A stretch of 64,000 nt of DNA, from assembly GCA_024516035.1 (NCBI GenBank), contig CM044958.1, positions 49,145,073 to 49,209,072 on the forward strand, written 5' to 3'. The position numbers were made by a program, and so were the translations under genes. Source of the stretch: Bactericera cockerelli (taxonomy: Eukaryota; Arthropoda; Insecta; Hemiptera; Triozidae). Position 1 is the stretch's first letter, and each line of letters starts with the position of its first letter. This document shows, in pieces, positions 51,472-62,635 of the stretch. The notes below the pieces were generated by a model, which was not told the origin of the DNA, searched no databases, and saw only the letters and a list, made by a program, of their open reading frames with translations.

Positions 51472-51485
51472 GTTCCCCCCTCAAT
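51280..51485. repeat. (CT)n tracts
   Basis: A pure (ct)n run at about 51281-51333, then ccctccctcc, and a second block at 51434-51473. Confidence 0.9.
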
Positions 51486-51794
51486 CACAATAATACCCCC
51501 CTCCCACACCCTCCAGTTTTTTTCCCCTCACTCATAAAAATATCCCACCCCCTCCTGTTTTTTCCCCCTCAATCATAATAACACACAAGGTAAACAAAGC
51601 CGAGGTACGACATCGCGGGAATAAACAGAGGAGGGATTTTTTTTTGTCAAAGAGTGGGGGAAACTTTGCCCCTTGCTTAAAAAGTAATAATCTCTTCTGA
51701 CAAAGGAAACTGATTTCTCCTCGGAGTAGCGCGAAGTAGAGGTGAGAAATTTCACCCTCAGGGAGTTTTGATTCAGATGCACGCGATTCTGTTT

Positions 51795-51987
51795 GGTGGT
51801 GAGGGAGAGGGAGAGAGGGAGGGGAGAGAGATTGAGGGGAGAGGAGGGTGGAGAGGGAAGGGGAGAGAGAGATAATGAGTAGAAGGGAAGGGGTGTGAGA
51901 GAGATAAAGATTAGTGGGAGGGAGGCAGTAAGAGAGAGATAAAGAGTAGGAAGAGAGAGAGTGTTTGTGTGTGTGTGTGTGAGAGAG

Positions 51988-52030
<43 letters not shown>

Positions 52031-52190
52031 AGAAGAAAGAGAGAGGAAAGAAAAAGTAGGCATGTAAGATAAAGAATAAAAGAAGAGACAAACAAGAAAA
52101 AAGAAGATAGGTATATTAGAAGTAGGGAAAGAGAGGAAATGAGAGGGAGAGAGATAAGAAGGGAGGATAATGAGAAAAAGAAGGAAAGTC
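51795..52190. repeat. GA-rich tract with (GT)n
   Basis: Imperfect purine repeats with (gt)n at about 51965-51980 next to (ga)n. Minus-strand frames of 172 and 253 codons begin or end in it and are artefacts. 51486-51794 has no recognised feature. Confidence 0.85.
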
Positions 52191-52276
52191 CCAAGTTCAG
52201 CAAATATTTAGTAAAGCGAGTTTCAGTAGATGTCATATCACGAATTAAAGTGATTAACACAAATATGATAACTTTT
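52188..52276 (+). mobile_element. SINE family C tail fragment C13
   Basis: gtcccaagttcagcaaatat, ttagtaaagcgagtttcagt, catatcacgaattaaagtga, acacaaatatgataac. The head is missing, with the GA tract abutting the break. Confidence 0.85.
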
Positions 52277-52904
52277 TCTTTAGAATTGAGCATAGAGAAA
52301 CTTCTTTGCCTTCCTTGAATGATTTTATATTGGAAGTCGATCCAAGGAAATAAAAATTCACATCTTCAGTTCCAGGAAATGGGAACTCAGAACTTCCAGC
52401 ACTTCTAAGTAGATCAAGAGTTCAGGATTGCAATTCAGATTTGAATTTGACTTTATTCAGATTTCCTCTTCTCAAGAATTTTCTCAGCGTATTTTCCTAG
52501 CGGTACGTCCTAACAAATCTGAACTCTGAAGCTCAGCATGGATCTCTGCATTTCCTTGAATGTTCCACGTACTTTGAAGATCATGGAAATCTACTTTACA
52601 TTTTTTCCTAGAACACAAGTGATCTACTTTAACGATTGCTAACGATTCCTTCTAAGAATTTATTTTTCATGTTTACACCCAGTACCGTATGAATTTCGTC
52701 TTTGCTTTTGCTTATACTAGCTTATAAGTTCTTGGAAGTTTGGAAGGAAAGAAGAAAATAATAAACATTACCCTCAAAGGAATGTGTATGTGTATGCAAT
52801 AAGAACAAAATAATGAAACATTACGAAGAACGAAACAAAGTAATAATGAAAAAAATGTTTATATTGAAATAATGAATGTAAAGTTTACACAAAAAAAAGT
52901 GGTC
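52277..52904. other. No recognised feature
   Basis: AT-rich spacer of medium complexity, about 0.6 kb. Confidence 0.5.
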
Positions 52905-53120
52905 TGTGTTGTAGCCTGCCCATTCCGTAGTATACCTCCCCTCTGATGGGTTGATGGGCAAGATGTAACACAATTCTTCCCATTCAGATGCTGACCCAGC
53001 AAAGACACCAGCGCAAACAACTGTAACTAAATTTTCAATTTACTGCCAGCTCGGGGGATCGAACCCGGGACCTACCGCACGTCAAGCGAGTGCTTAACCA
53101 CTGAGCTAATCGCGCGCTCA
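52905..53120 (-). mobile_element. SINE family E, copy E3, full length
   Basis: Minus-strand head: GATTAGCTCAGTGGTTAAGC and GGGTTCGATCCCC. The distal part has gtatactacggaatgggcag in the minus sense. It is the longest family E copy and fixes its 3' end near 52905 beside an A-rich run. Confidence 0.85.
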
Positions 53121-53399
53121 GAATCAGTACGTAGCTATCTGACGAAAATATATATTAATTTCGAGAAAATACTTTCTTATTGCACATCTAGACGTCAAGG
53201 GGATCTCCTCCGAGAGACATTATTTTGCTGAAATGGGCTACTACAAATAGCAACAAGGTTCTTATAGCTCAACAAATTACTATTGCACCCAAGGGTTAAT
53301 ACATAAAGGGGGATTATCACCCCGTCTCCTCCGCGGGTTAATCAGAACTAATGTCGTTGCCTTTCTGATTTTATATTATTTAATCTTACATTTCCTCCC
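53121..53399. other. No recognised feature
   Basis: Unassigned AT-rich spacer. Confidence 0.5.
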
Positions 53400-53640
53400 A
53401 CTCTATTTCTACATTTCGTCCTTTTCTTTCTCACCTCTCTCTCGCTCTCTTCCTATCTCTCTTTCCCTCTACCTTTTCTTTATATATTTCTACCTTTCTT
53501 TCTCCTCTTCTTACCTCCTTCTCTCTCTCCTCTATATCTTTCTACTATTCTTCTTCACTTCTCCTGCTTTTTCTTCCCTCTCTCTCTCCCCTTCTCGGTT
53601 TCTCCTTTTCTGCCACTGTTTTCTTTCACCAGTCTCTCCT
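53400..53640. repeat. CT-rich tract
   Basis: Imperfect pyrimidine repeats. 53641-54334 beyond it has no recognised feature except a pyrimidine-rich part at 54050-54200. Confidence 0.85.
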
Positions 53641-54334
53641 TCTCCTACTCTTCACTTGCTGCCATCCGGGAGATGTTCAGGACATCGCAACCCTGAAGCC
53701 AGAAGCCGTTGATTGGCTACTTACTCTCAATCTTTAAAACCAGAAGTGTTTCAATCTTTTATTTATTTGTTGTTTTTTTTTTAACATTATTATCCTTATT
53801 TGTTTTTTTTTTATATTTCAAATGTTTCAAAATGTTCCATGTATCCACTAAACATAATAAAACAATCCATACGATAAATAAAATACTTGCTGCCTCTCCT
53901 TCTTCTCGTTTTGTCCCTCCCACTCTTTAGGGAGGAAAGTCTCCCCTCTCCCACTAAGTGTAAACGAGACTTACACATTTAAATAATTCATTAAAACATG
54001 TGTTGAGGGAGTTGAGACTAATACATTTTCCTTATATCCACATTTACCCCCTTCCGTCCTATATTTTCATTCGCTCTTCCGGTTTTCCCCTCCATGTTTG
54101 ATATTTCTCCCACCCATTATATCTTTACCTATCCCTCTTGACTTGATTCTTCCCTCCCTCTCACCTTACTTCCTCTCCCTCTCTTCTTCTTATCTGAATT
54201 CCCCTTCCGTGTTTCAGAGATATCTTCCCGAGTCGTTTTCTTACAATCAGAGGGAGTGTATCATAATGAATATAAGGGGTGATAATGAGTGTAGGGTAAA
54301 GCGGGGTGAATGTGTTGATTGTTGATGAATGGAT

Positions 54335-55055
54335 AGGATGGGGTTGATGTGCTTTGTTTCGTATGTTCTTAGTGTGGTACAGGGTAGAGATGGGGTTGAT
54401 GTGCTCAGTGTGGTGCAGGGTAGAGATGGGGTTGATGTGCTCAGTGTGGTACAGGGTAGAGATGGGGTTGATGTGCTCAGTGTGGTACAGGGTAGAGATG
54501 GGGTTGATGTGCTCAGTGTGGTGCAGGGTAGAGATGGGGTTGATGTGCTCAGTGTAGTGTAGGGTAGAGATGGGGTTGATGTGCTGAGTGTGGTACAGGG
54601 TAGAGATGGGGTTGATGTGCTCAGTGTAGTGCAGGGTAGAGATGGGGTTGATGTGCTCAGTGTAGTGCAGGGTAGAGATGGGGTTGATGTGCTCAGTGTG
54701 GTGCAGGGTAGAGATGGGGTTGATGTGCTGAGTGTGGTACAGGGTAGAGATGGGGTTGATGTGCTCAGTGTAGTGCAGGGTAGAGATGGGGTTGATGTGC
54801 TCAGTGTGGTGCAGGGTAGAGATGGGGTTGATGTGCTCAGTGTGGTGCAGGGTAGAGATGGGGTTGATGTGCTCAGTGTGGTGCAGGGTAGAGATGGGGT
54901 TGATGTGCTCAGTGTGGTGCAGGGTAGAGATGGGGTTGATGTGCTCAGTGTGGTGCAGGGTAGAGATGGGGTTGATGTGCTCAGTGTGGTGCAGGGTAGA
55001 GATGGGGTTGATGTGCTCAGTGTGGTGCAGGGTAGAGATGGGGTTGATGTGCTCA
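54335..55055 (+). repeat. 36-bp minisatellite, about 19 units
   Basis: The unit is ggtagagatggggttgatgt, then gctcagtgtggtgcag. Variable sites are tgg/tag, gtac/gtgc and ctc/ctg. The last eight units are nearly identical. 36 bp is 12 codons, so frames stay open on both strands (minus repeat peptide STSTPSLPCTTL, 269 codons; plus VQGRDGVDVLSV). Flanking codons do not extend either into a recognisable protein. Confidence 0.97.
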
Positions 55056-55079
55056 TCTCTCTTGCCGTTGATTTCCTAA

Positions 55080-55390
55080 TTTTTCCCCTCTCTTTCTCTC
55101 TCTCTCTCTTTGTTTCTCAGTCTCTCTCTCTCTCTCCTTTCAACATTCTCCAGATTTTTGCACATCACTGTCCCGTCTTCTCTCTTTTTTTTTCTTCTTC
55201 AAACGCTTCTCATATGCATCTTGCATGCAGTTGTGCATAATTCATGCAGCTCTCAAGTCTCAAATTTGCATTTTCGCTGTTCTGTCGCTCCGTTTTCCTC
55301 TCTCTCTTTCTTTCTTCCTCCCTCCCTCCCCCTTTCCCTGTCTCTCTTCCTTCCTCCCTCATCCCCTCCCTCTCTCTCTCTTTTCTAAAC
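55080..55390. repeat. CT-rich tract
   Basis: Two pyrimidine blocks (55084-55140 and 55290-55385) around about 150 bp of mixed sequence. 55395-55520 has phrases such as acgcacaaatctcagaaact that resemble Helitron/RTE-like repeats, without a second copy here. Confidence 0.8.
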
Positions 55391-55677
55391 TTTACTTCCG
55401 AGAATATTTAAGATATATCGTAAGTATTGCGTTCTTTTTTGTTTGTGTGTCTTTACGTCCGTTATTTTCATTCCGTGTAACGCACAAATCTCAGAAACTA
55501 CAGAACATATTTCTATAAAAAAACTTCTACACATTTAGGATTATTTCATAAACAGTTCACCTGCTCAAGATGAATTTTTTTTCAACCAAGAGCTCGATGA
55601 AGCTTTTGTACTATGATTTAGCAACAAACTCATATATTATTATTAAATAAATATTGTCAAAGATATAGTTCAGTTTA

Positions 55678-55750
55678 AAGAAGTGGTGATTGAGTTTGTC
55701 ACCACATAATAATAAGACTTAGTGGTTAGCTTCCACTGAAGAGTATTTTT
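55678..55750 (+). mobile_element. SINE family A tail fragment A5
   Basis: gtgattgagtttgtcaccac, ataataataagacttagtgg, ttagcttccactgaagagta. Only the distal third is present. Confidence 0.65.
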
Positions 55751-56129
55751 ATTATTATTAAAGTGAAAGATGAAATTTTAAATGTAAATGAAATAGTGTG
55801 AGCTCTAATTTTCCAAAAACCATACAACTTAGCGTTGTAGTTTTACTTCCGATACATTTCTCGCAATCCGAAGTATTCGTTTTTTCTGTTATGATTAAAA
55901 TCGAAAAAGCTATTCTTCGATATACCTACAGCAAGTTTGAAGAAGATCAGTCGAGAGAATATGGCGATACAAGTGATTTAGTAAAAAGAGAAAAGCTCAG
56001 AATATAGCGATGACGGAACGAGGGAGTATTGTGTCAATAATTGTCAATGTTTTTCATTCCTCTGCCTATCATGTTCTCTCAGACTCCCTCAATTTTTCCA
56101 TCTCAAAATTTCGTGTTTTACCTGTCTTT
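55751..56129. other. No recognised feature
   Basis: AT-rich. A 69-codon plus frame at 55798-56007 has no motif or support. Confidence 0.45.
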
Positions 56130-56232
56130 ACCTTCTCTTTTATCCTCTCTCTCTCTTTATCTTTCTCTTTCTCTGTCTCTCTCTCTCTCTCTCTCTTTCT
56201 CTTTATCTTTCTCTGTCTCTCTCTCTCTTTCT

Positions 56233-56282
<50 letters not shown>

Positions 56283-56660
56283 CTCTCTCTCTCTCTCGGC
56301 TCTTTCACCCCTTTTTTTTCTCTCTCTCTCCCCGTCTCTTTCACTCATTTTTCTCTCTCTCTTTATCTCTCTCTCTCATTCTCTTTCTGTCTGTCTCGTC
56401 TATTTCTCCCCCTTTCTCTCTCTCTTGCTCTCTCTCTCGTCTATTTCTCATCCTTTCTCTCCCTCTCCCTCCCTCCCAGTCTTTTATACATCCTCACAAT
56501 CTCTCTCTCTCTCTCTCTCGTCCCTTTCACTCCTTTCTCTCTCTCTCTTTTATCTTTATCTCTCTCTCTCTCATTCTCTTTCTGTCTGTCTCGTCTATTT
56601 CTCCCCTTTCTCTCTCTCTCTCTTGCTCTCTCTCTCTCCCTCCTTCCCTCCCAGTCTTGT
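56130..56660. repeat. CT tract with longer internal duplication
   Basis: tctgtctgtctcgtctattt plus the following cc-rich part occurs at about 56385 and 56580, so about 190 bp are duplicated. Frames of 212 and 243 codons are Ser/Leu artefacts. Confidence 0.9.
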
Positions 56661-57183
56661 ACACATCCTCACAACATAAGAACGTTTTATTTTAAAAAAT
56701 CTGCAAAACAGTCTCATCTCAGGAATGTTTGCACATTATAAAACTTTTGAAAACACTGCAACGCTCGAGTTCAATTTTCATCCAGTTTTTTTTTCGGAGC
56801 TATATACGACGACATAGGAAAGGGACTTAAAAGAAGCGCTTCTAATTATTTTTACCCAATTTTTTATGTGTTAAATTTTGAGATATACGTATGTATATTG
56901 TTTAAAGTTTAAACAATCTCATAAATGTACCAGTTTTTTGTGCCTTGGAGTGTATCAACTCGAGAGCGTTGCTTCCATAGAATCCTTAGTATGGATATTA
57001 TGAACACTTTCCAAGTTTATGTTGAAAAGAATAGAAGAAGAGAGCGAGCTAGTGATAAAAAAAGAAACGGAAAGATAGTTGTTGGCAAAGAAAAATGGCT
57101 TAAACTCCAAAAACACCTTTGAAACACTATACTCATACATATTTACGAGTATTATGTAAATAGCCTTAGTTGTCTTATGTATT
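56661..57183. other. Unassigned; short frame upstream of a family D end
   Basis: A plus frame ending at 57122 (HRILSMDIMNTFQVYVEKNR, then Lys/Arg-rich) stops 62 bp before family D element D8. If family D is a LINE 3' end, this could be the end of its ORF, but I see no LINE motif. Confidence 0.35.
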
Positions 57184-57310
57184 AGGGTTGGGTGGAAGAT
57201 ATACCACAGAAAAAAACCCGTCCTGTTGTTGGTTTTTTATGTTCCTTCTAATTAGATGTAGGTATGTATTTCTTTTTAAATTCATATAAATATTTCGTAG
57301 GAAGACTTTA
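57184..57310 (+). mobile_element. Family D element D8, worn
   Basis: gggttgggtggaagatatac, then cacagaaaaaaacccgtcct. The hairpin is lost. Confidence 0.6.
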
Positions 57311-57514
57311 TAAAAATAATGTCACATTTATTCAGATGTAAATTTCCCAGCGTGTAAATATGTATTCAAATTCATCAACTAGGTAAATAAATAAATTAAA
57401 TCATTTTTATTGATAAAAAATAGAAGCAATTATGATTATTATGTTTTGTCCGGGAATTCACTTGTGTGTGTGGGCACTGGGTACTGAAAATACAAAATTG
57501 GTATTTCTGGGCCT

Positions 57515-57640
57515 CGTTTCAAAAATCTCTCAAAATCCCCAAATCTTCCTTTCAACCGTTAAATTTCGTTTCAAGAAATAATGCATTCAGAGAACGCGTT
57601 CTTTGAACGAAATTCAACGGTTGATTACAATACAATACAG
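57515..57640. mobile_element. Foldback MITE-like element
   Basis: tttcaaccgttaaatttcgt, then ttcaaga, and ttctttgaacgaaattcaac, then ggttga, are inverse complements around about 20 bp. The outer part aaatccccaaatcttccttt matches the arm at 13071. Confidence 0.6.
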
Positions 57641-57719
57641 AACTTTGTTTATCCTGCAAAAATCAGACTACAGAGTCCCTTTACTCTCACAGTCATGGAG
57701 ATGTGGAGAGTGAGAGGAC

Positions 57720-57754
57720 TTTCTGAAATGCTCTTATATTGAGCATTTCAGAAA
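57720..57754. repeat. Hairpin with 13-14 bp perfect arms
   Basis: ttctgaaatgctc and its exact complement around ttatatt. It resembles the other local snap-back palindromes of the window. Confidence 0.85.
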
Positions 57755-57874
57755 TATATTTATGAAATGTTTGTGGAATTGCTCTTATAAATATATTTCT
57801 AATTTATATAAACAAAAAACCACCCTGATTCCTATATTGGACAGCAGTATTTTATACTTTCTGTTTTAAGTGAA

Positions 57875-58245
57875 CCTCCCAGCCGTGACTATACTCATTT
57901 TCGTTTAAACCACCCAGTTGTCGGCTATTAAGCTCATTGTCATTAAAACCACCCAGTAACTGGGTTTTATCAATCCAATGACCGGCTATGCAGTTCATTA
58001 TGTCTCTCCGGTTGCTCAGTGGTAAAGTTGCTCTGTGAATCCAGGGGTTTCAGAGGTCGCGGGTTCGAAACCCAGCCAGGATATGACAAGTTATCCTCCC
58101 ATTTGGGATTTTGACCACATAAAAAAACGTCTTGGGCTCACTGCTAGAATAATCGGGCAGTATAAATAAGGCGATATTATTAATATTATTATTATCATTT
58201 ATACCACCCAGTTGGCGGAATTTGAACCACCCAGTTGCCGGAATA
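57875..58245. repeat. Degenerate repeat of about 38 bp, split by SINE H2
   Basis: accacccagttgtcggctat and variants occur before the SINE (57915-57990) and again after it (accacccagttggcggaatt, aaccacccagttgccggaat). The SINE therefore landed in an existing tandem repeat. Confidence 0.65.
58001..58193 (+). mobile_element. SINE family H, copy H2
   Basis: Head: gttgctcagtggtaaagttg and B box GCGGGTTCGAAACCC. Then gacaagttatcctcccattt, gtcttgggctcactgctaga, ataatcgggcagtataaata and (att)n. It matches H1 throughout. Confidence 0.9.
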
Positions 58246-58409
58246 ATTAGTAGATAAGAAAGTGCTCTGAGAGACTGGCTAAGAAATTTACTGCCTGTTC
58301 CCTTACAGAAAAGAAATATTTTAAATACTTTTTCTTGTAATTTTGAGCAAAAATGTTGCCAAAAAAAGTTCGTCCATTATCTTAAGTTCCAGACAAGTTT
58401 AGACTCCGT

Positions 58410-58850
58410 ATATTTTTCTTATTTTCTTTCTCTTTCCTTCATCTTACTCCTTCTCTATCTCTCTCCATCTTTTCTTTTTTTTGTTTTAGCTCCTGATTTC
58501 TTTTGCTTTCTAATTTCCATCATTTTTTTCATTCATTACCGTGTTACCATGATCTATTTTCTCTTTCTCTTTCTTCTCTCTCTTCTCTCTTTCTTCTCTC
58601 TCTTCTCTCTTTCTCTCTCCTCTCTCTCTCTCTTTCTCTTTTTTCTCTCTTCTCTCTTTCTCTTTTTCTCTCTCCTCTCTCTCTCTTCTCTCTCTCTCTT
58701 TCTCTCTCTCTCTTTCTCTCTCTCTTCTTCCTTTTTTTTCTCTCTCTCTCCCTCCCTTTCTCTCTCTTTACTCTCTTTCTTTCTCTTCTCTTTCTTCTCT
58801 CCCTATCTATTTTCTCTCTTTCTCTCTCTTTCTTCTCCCTCTTTCTCGCT
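58410..58850. repeat. CT-rich tract
   Basis: (tctctctttcttctc)-like units over about 440 bp. Frames of 127 and 139 codons are artefacts. Confidence 0.9.
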
Positions 58851-58869
58851 GGTAAACATAATTCAAAGC

Positions 58870-59700
58870 CTCTCCAGTATTCCTAGGTATGTTAAAAATG
58901 TGTGCATTATACTAATTCTGCTTTTATTTTCTGTTACAGGGTGCACAATGATTTCGCAGCTCGCTTAGCATCCATTCATAGAAAAAATACGATAAAAAAA
59001 AAAAAAAAATCAAATCATTTTTATTTTTTTCTCATTAAATTTATCATTCTGTTCAACCGTGGATTTTATGATAGAAATTAAATTTGTTCACGAAAATGTC
59101 TGTAAATTAGTTTGAAATAAAACATCCGAATAAAAAAATACTAGAGCGCTCCCTGTCATATTAATAGGTTTTAGTACGAGCATCATTTTTTCAACATCCG
59201 TTCCATTGATTTATTAATGTGTAATGAAATTTGTAAATAAGTATGAAATTTTCCACGAAAATCAGAGAGAAAAATAAAAAATACCCGGATGAATATTAGA
59301 AATCAATTTTAAGAATCAAAGCTTTCAATTTTAATTTTGAATGTTTTTTAAATTTTTAAATTGATATCTTATGATCGTATTTTCTTTGTTTTCATTTGGA
59401 TTAAATAGAAACTTAATAGAATAGGCGCCTAAATGAAATCAAAATGTTAGAATTGGATTTCAAAATAAATACAGAAATACCCGAAACTTAACAATCCTAA
59501 CCAGTTTACTAAATAAGTAGAAGGTTTATTAAAAATGTTGACCAAAAATAACCGCTCTTAATAACGTGTTACCCGTTTGGATTAAAAATAAATAAATTAA
59601 ATTTAACTGTAATTAAAAAAAAAAAAATCATAAAAAAAAATTAAATTTTAAGTTCAATTTGATAATATTTTAAAATGTTTGCCCAAAATGACCGCTGTTT
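58870..59700. other. AT-rich spacer, no recognised feature
   Basis: Very AT-rich with several A runs (58998-59009, 59621-59629). Diverged phrases such as aatgttgaccaaaaataacc and aatgtttgcccaaaatgacc at 59539 and 59674 suggest an old internal duplication of about 135 bp. Confidence 0.5.
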
Positions 59701-59925
59701 TCAAAATATTCCCCGCTTGGATTTGAAAACCGAGTAGTCCCGATCAGTCCCGAAGTGCTCCGATGAGAGCCGAAGCAGTGACGTCATCCGAGACCTAGGA
59801 CTGTGAGGTCAGAGCTGTGATGACGTCATCAGGTGCGGGAGAGTGCCGCTTGGGGCGTTGCTGGTCTGGTGTGGGATCTTCACCACGCTCGCCGGAGCTG
59901 CACATTCAGCTAAAGACGGTAAGAT
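59701..59925 (+). promoter_or_regulatory. CpG-rich patch with two CRE palindromes and a splice-donor-like site
   Basis: Two perfect TGACGTCA sites lie at 59779-59786 and 59821-59828, the core bound by CREB/ATF-type factors. The region has many CpG and is flanked by AT-rich DNA. An ATG at 59820 opens a frame of exactly 33 codons (MTSSGAGECRLGRCW onward) to acg|gtaaga at 59918/59919, a good 5' splice-site match. This could be the promoter and first coding exon of a host gene or long non-coding RNA. The second CRE overlaps the ATG. Nothing downstream in the window is a clear second exon. Confidence 0.4.
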
Positions 59926-59940
59926 TTCATTATCAATTAC

Positions 59941-60140
59941 TAATCAGTCCCATCGCTCAGTGGTTAACTAATCAGTCCCAGCGCTCAGTGATGGTCAACT
60001 AATCAGTCCCATCGCTCAGTGGTTAACTAAACAGTCCCCATCGCTCAGTGGTTAACTAAACAGTCCCATCGCTCAGTGGTTAAGGCGTTTATTCCGATAA
60101 TCCTGAGGTCGCGGGTTCGAAACCCAGCCTGAACTAGAGA
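59941..60140 (+). mobile_element. tRNA-like SINE head with amplified A-box segment
   Basis: A 28-bp unit taatcagtcccatcgctcag, then tggttaac, is repeated about five times (59941 to about 60085). Each unit carries an A-box-like CGCTCAGTGGTTA. The last unit runs on into a full head: aaggcgtttattccgataat, B box GCGGGTTCGAAACCC at about 60110-60125. The sequence after it (tgaactagagatttaatggg) is not a known body. Confidence 0.8.
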
Positions 60141-60855
60141 TTTAATGGGTTTTTTACAACTTTCTTTAGTTAGTAGCTCTAAAACAGGATCTATTGTAGA
60201 CGCAATTATCCTTACCCAGCATGAGTGGGGCCGGAAAAACTAATATCACGAGGGTTCGATTTTCATGTTGGCTCATCATATTCCTGGCCTCGCGGGCATG
60301 TCCTTAACTTAGAAGATAGAACGAGAACTGGTGACATCAACCTGCCATAGACGCTGGCTAAGCAATGGCCCTTATTACACATTCAATGAGACCCTGATTT
60401 GAAACCTTTCAAAATAAAAATATGTACACATCAGTTTTTTTTTTTTTTTAAAGAATATAACATGGAAATTATAATTATTGTTTTTTATATAATACTTAAT
60501 CAGTTGAAATTATAAATTATTTTTGAAATTATAATTATCGGTTATTATTGATATACCCCCCCCAAAGGATATATCAGTGTAGATGTATGTAAAAAAAAAT
60601 AGGCATCCTTTTGGATTTTTCCATTGAATATTATTATTATTATATCCTAAACACCACACAATATTTTGAGTTTCTACGATTACGGGCAAAAGCCCCATCT
60701 CGTATGACCTTGATGTAATGGAGCCGTTCAGAAAACAAACAAAATCCCCTCTTCTGAAATGTCAGATTTCAGGTTTTGTTCAAGACTCAAATATTTAGAG
60801 AGATAAACATGTAACCACTATTCCAAGAAGAGAAATAGAAATCGATAGCGTAGAG
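60141..60855. other. No recognised feature
   Basis: It includes accttgatgtaatggagccg and an AT-rich part with T13 near 60436. A short minus frame at 60510-60698 is not supported. Confidence 0.5.
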
Positions 60856-61031
60856 AAAAAGTCAAGGTTGAAGAAAGAGAGAGAGAGAGAGAGAGAGAGA
60901 AAATAGAGAAAGAAAAAAAGAGAGAGAGAAAAGAGAGAAAGATAAAGAGAGAAAGAAAGAAAGAGAGAGATAAAGAGAAAGAGAAATAGAGAGAGGACAG
61001 GGAGAAAGAGAGAGAGAAAAAAGAGAAAGAT

Positions 61032-61068
<37 letters not shown>

Positions 61069-61165
61069 CAGAAAGAGAGGATAGGGAGAAAGAGAGAGAG
61101 AGAAAGAGAGGATAGGGAGAAAGAGAGAGAGAGAGAAAGAGAGGATAGGGAGAAAGAAAGAGACG
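60856..61165. repeat. GA-rich tract
   Basis: (ga)n with aggatagggagaaagagaga repeated about four times at the right end. Minus-strand Ser/Leu frames are artefacts. Confidence 0.9.
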
Positions 61166-61204
61166 GAAGAGAGGCATATCAAAACCAGAAAAACAAGCTA
61201 TCAT

Positions 61205-61345
61205 AATTATTTGTGCCAATCACGATCGTTTAAACTAGCTTTAGTCCCAAATTCAGCAGGTAAAATCCTGCTGAACTTGGGACTCGAACCTCCGACCTTT
61301 GGTCATGAGTCCTGTGCCTTCTCAATGAAACAACTGAGGTCGGTA
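61205..61345 (-). mobile_element. SINE family C, copy C14
   Basis: Plus: tgccaatcacgatcgtttaa, tgctgaacttgggactcgaa, cctccgacctttggtcatga, aacaactgaggtcggta. An 11-bp direct repeat (cagcaggtaaa/atcctgctga region) lies inside. Confidence 0.8.
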
Positions 61346-61381
61346 GAAAGATTTTTTGTTGTTGTAACCACCTTGGCTACA

Positions 61382-61402
61382 GGGGGGGGGGGGGGGGGGG
61401 GG
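61382..61402. repeat. Poly-G run of 21
   Basis: An uninterrupted G homopolymer, a likely assembly hazard. Confidence 0.95.
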
Positions 61403-61429
61403 TGATAAGACATGATAAAAATAGATCGA

Positions 61430-62635
61430 GACAATAAAAGAGTAAGAGAGAGAATTACAAAGAAAGAGAGAGACACGAGAAGAGAGAGAGGAACAGAGAG
61501 GAGAGAAGAGACAGAGAGAGAGAGCAGAAGGAAGAGAGAGGAGAGAGAGAGAACAAGAGAGAGAGAGAGAGAGAGACACAGAGAAGAGAGAGAGAGAGAG
61601 AGAACACAGAGAGAGAGAGGAGAGAACACAGAGAGAGAAGAGAAGGAAGAACGAAGAGAGAGAGAGAGAGACACAGAGGAGAGAGAGAGAGAGAACAGAG
61701 AGAGCAGAGAGAGAGAGACACAGAGAGAGAGGAGAGAGAGACACAGAGAGGAGAGAGAGAAGAGAGAGACACAGAGAGAGAGAGAGAGACAAGAGAGAGG
61801 AAGCAAGAGAGAGAGAGAGACACAGAGAGAGAGAGAGACAAGAGAGAGGAGAGAGAACGAAAGAGAGAGAACACAGAGAGAGAGAGAGAGACACAGAGAG
61901 AGAGGAGACACAGAGAGAGAGAGAGACACAGAGAGAGAGAGAGAGACACAGAGAGAGAGAGAGAGAGACACAAGAGAGAGAGAGAGACAACAGAAGAGAG
62001 AGAGAGAGACACAGACAGAGAGAGAGAGAGAGACACAGAGAGAGAGAGAGAGACACAGAGAGAGAGAGAGAGACACAGAGAAGAGAAAGAGAGAGAGAGA
62101 GAGACACAGAGAGAGAGAGAGAGAGACACAGAGAGAGAGAGAGAGACACAGAGAGAGAGAGAGAGACACAGAGAGAGAGAGAGAGAGACACAGAGAGAGA
62201 GAGAGAGAGAGACACAGAGAGAGAGAGCAGAGAGAGGACACAGAGAGAGAGAGAGAGAGAGACACAGAGAGAGAGAGAGAGAGACACAGAGAGAGAAGAG
62301 AGAGAGAGAGAGAGACACAGAGAGAGAGAGAGACACAGAGAGAGAGAGAGAGACACAGAGAGAGAGAGAGAGAGAGAGACACAGAGAGAGAGAGAGAGAG
62401 ACACAGAGAGAGAGAGAGAGACACAGAGAGAGAGAGAGAGACACAGAGAGAGAGAGAGAGACACAGAGAGAGAGAGAGAGAGACACAGAGAGAGAGAGAG
62501 AGAGAGACACAGAGAGAGAGAGAGAGAGAGACACAGAGAGAGAGAGAGAGGAGAGAGAGAGACACAGAGAGAGAGAGAGAGAGACACAGAGAGAGAGAGA
62601 GAGAGACACAGAGAGAGAGAGAGAGAGAGAGACAC

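Noticed and set aside
51532..52293. 253-codon minus frame
   Set aside because: The middle is the inverse of a GA tract and one end is a SINE-C tail. The C-terminal part alone has no recognisable domain.
54247..55240. 269-codon minus and 219-codon plus repeat-protein frames
   Set aside because: They come from the 36-bp minisatellite and extend only into simple sequence.
56010..56741. 212-243 codon plus frames
   Set aside because: They lie in a CT tract with an internal duplication. No motif outside the tract.
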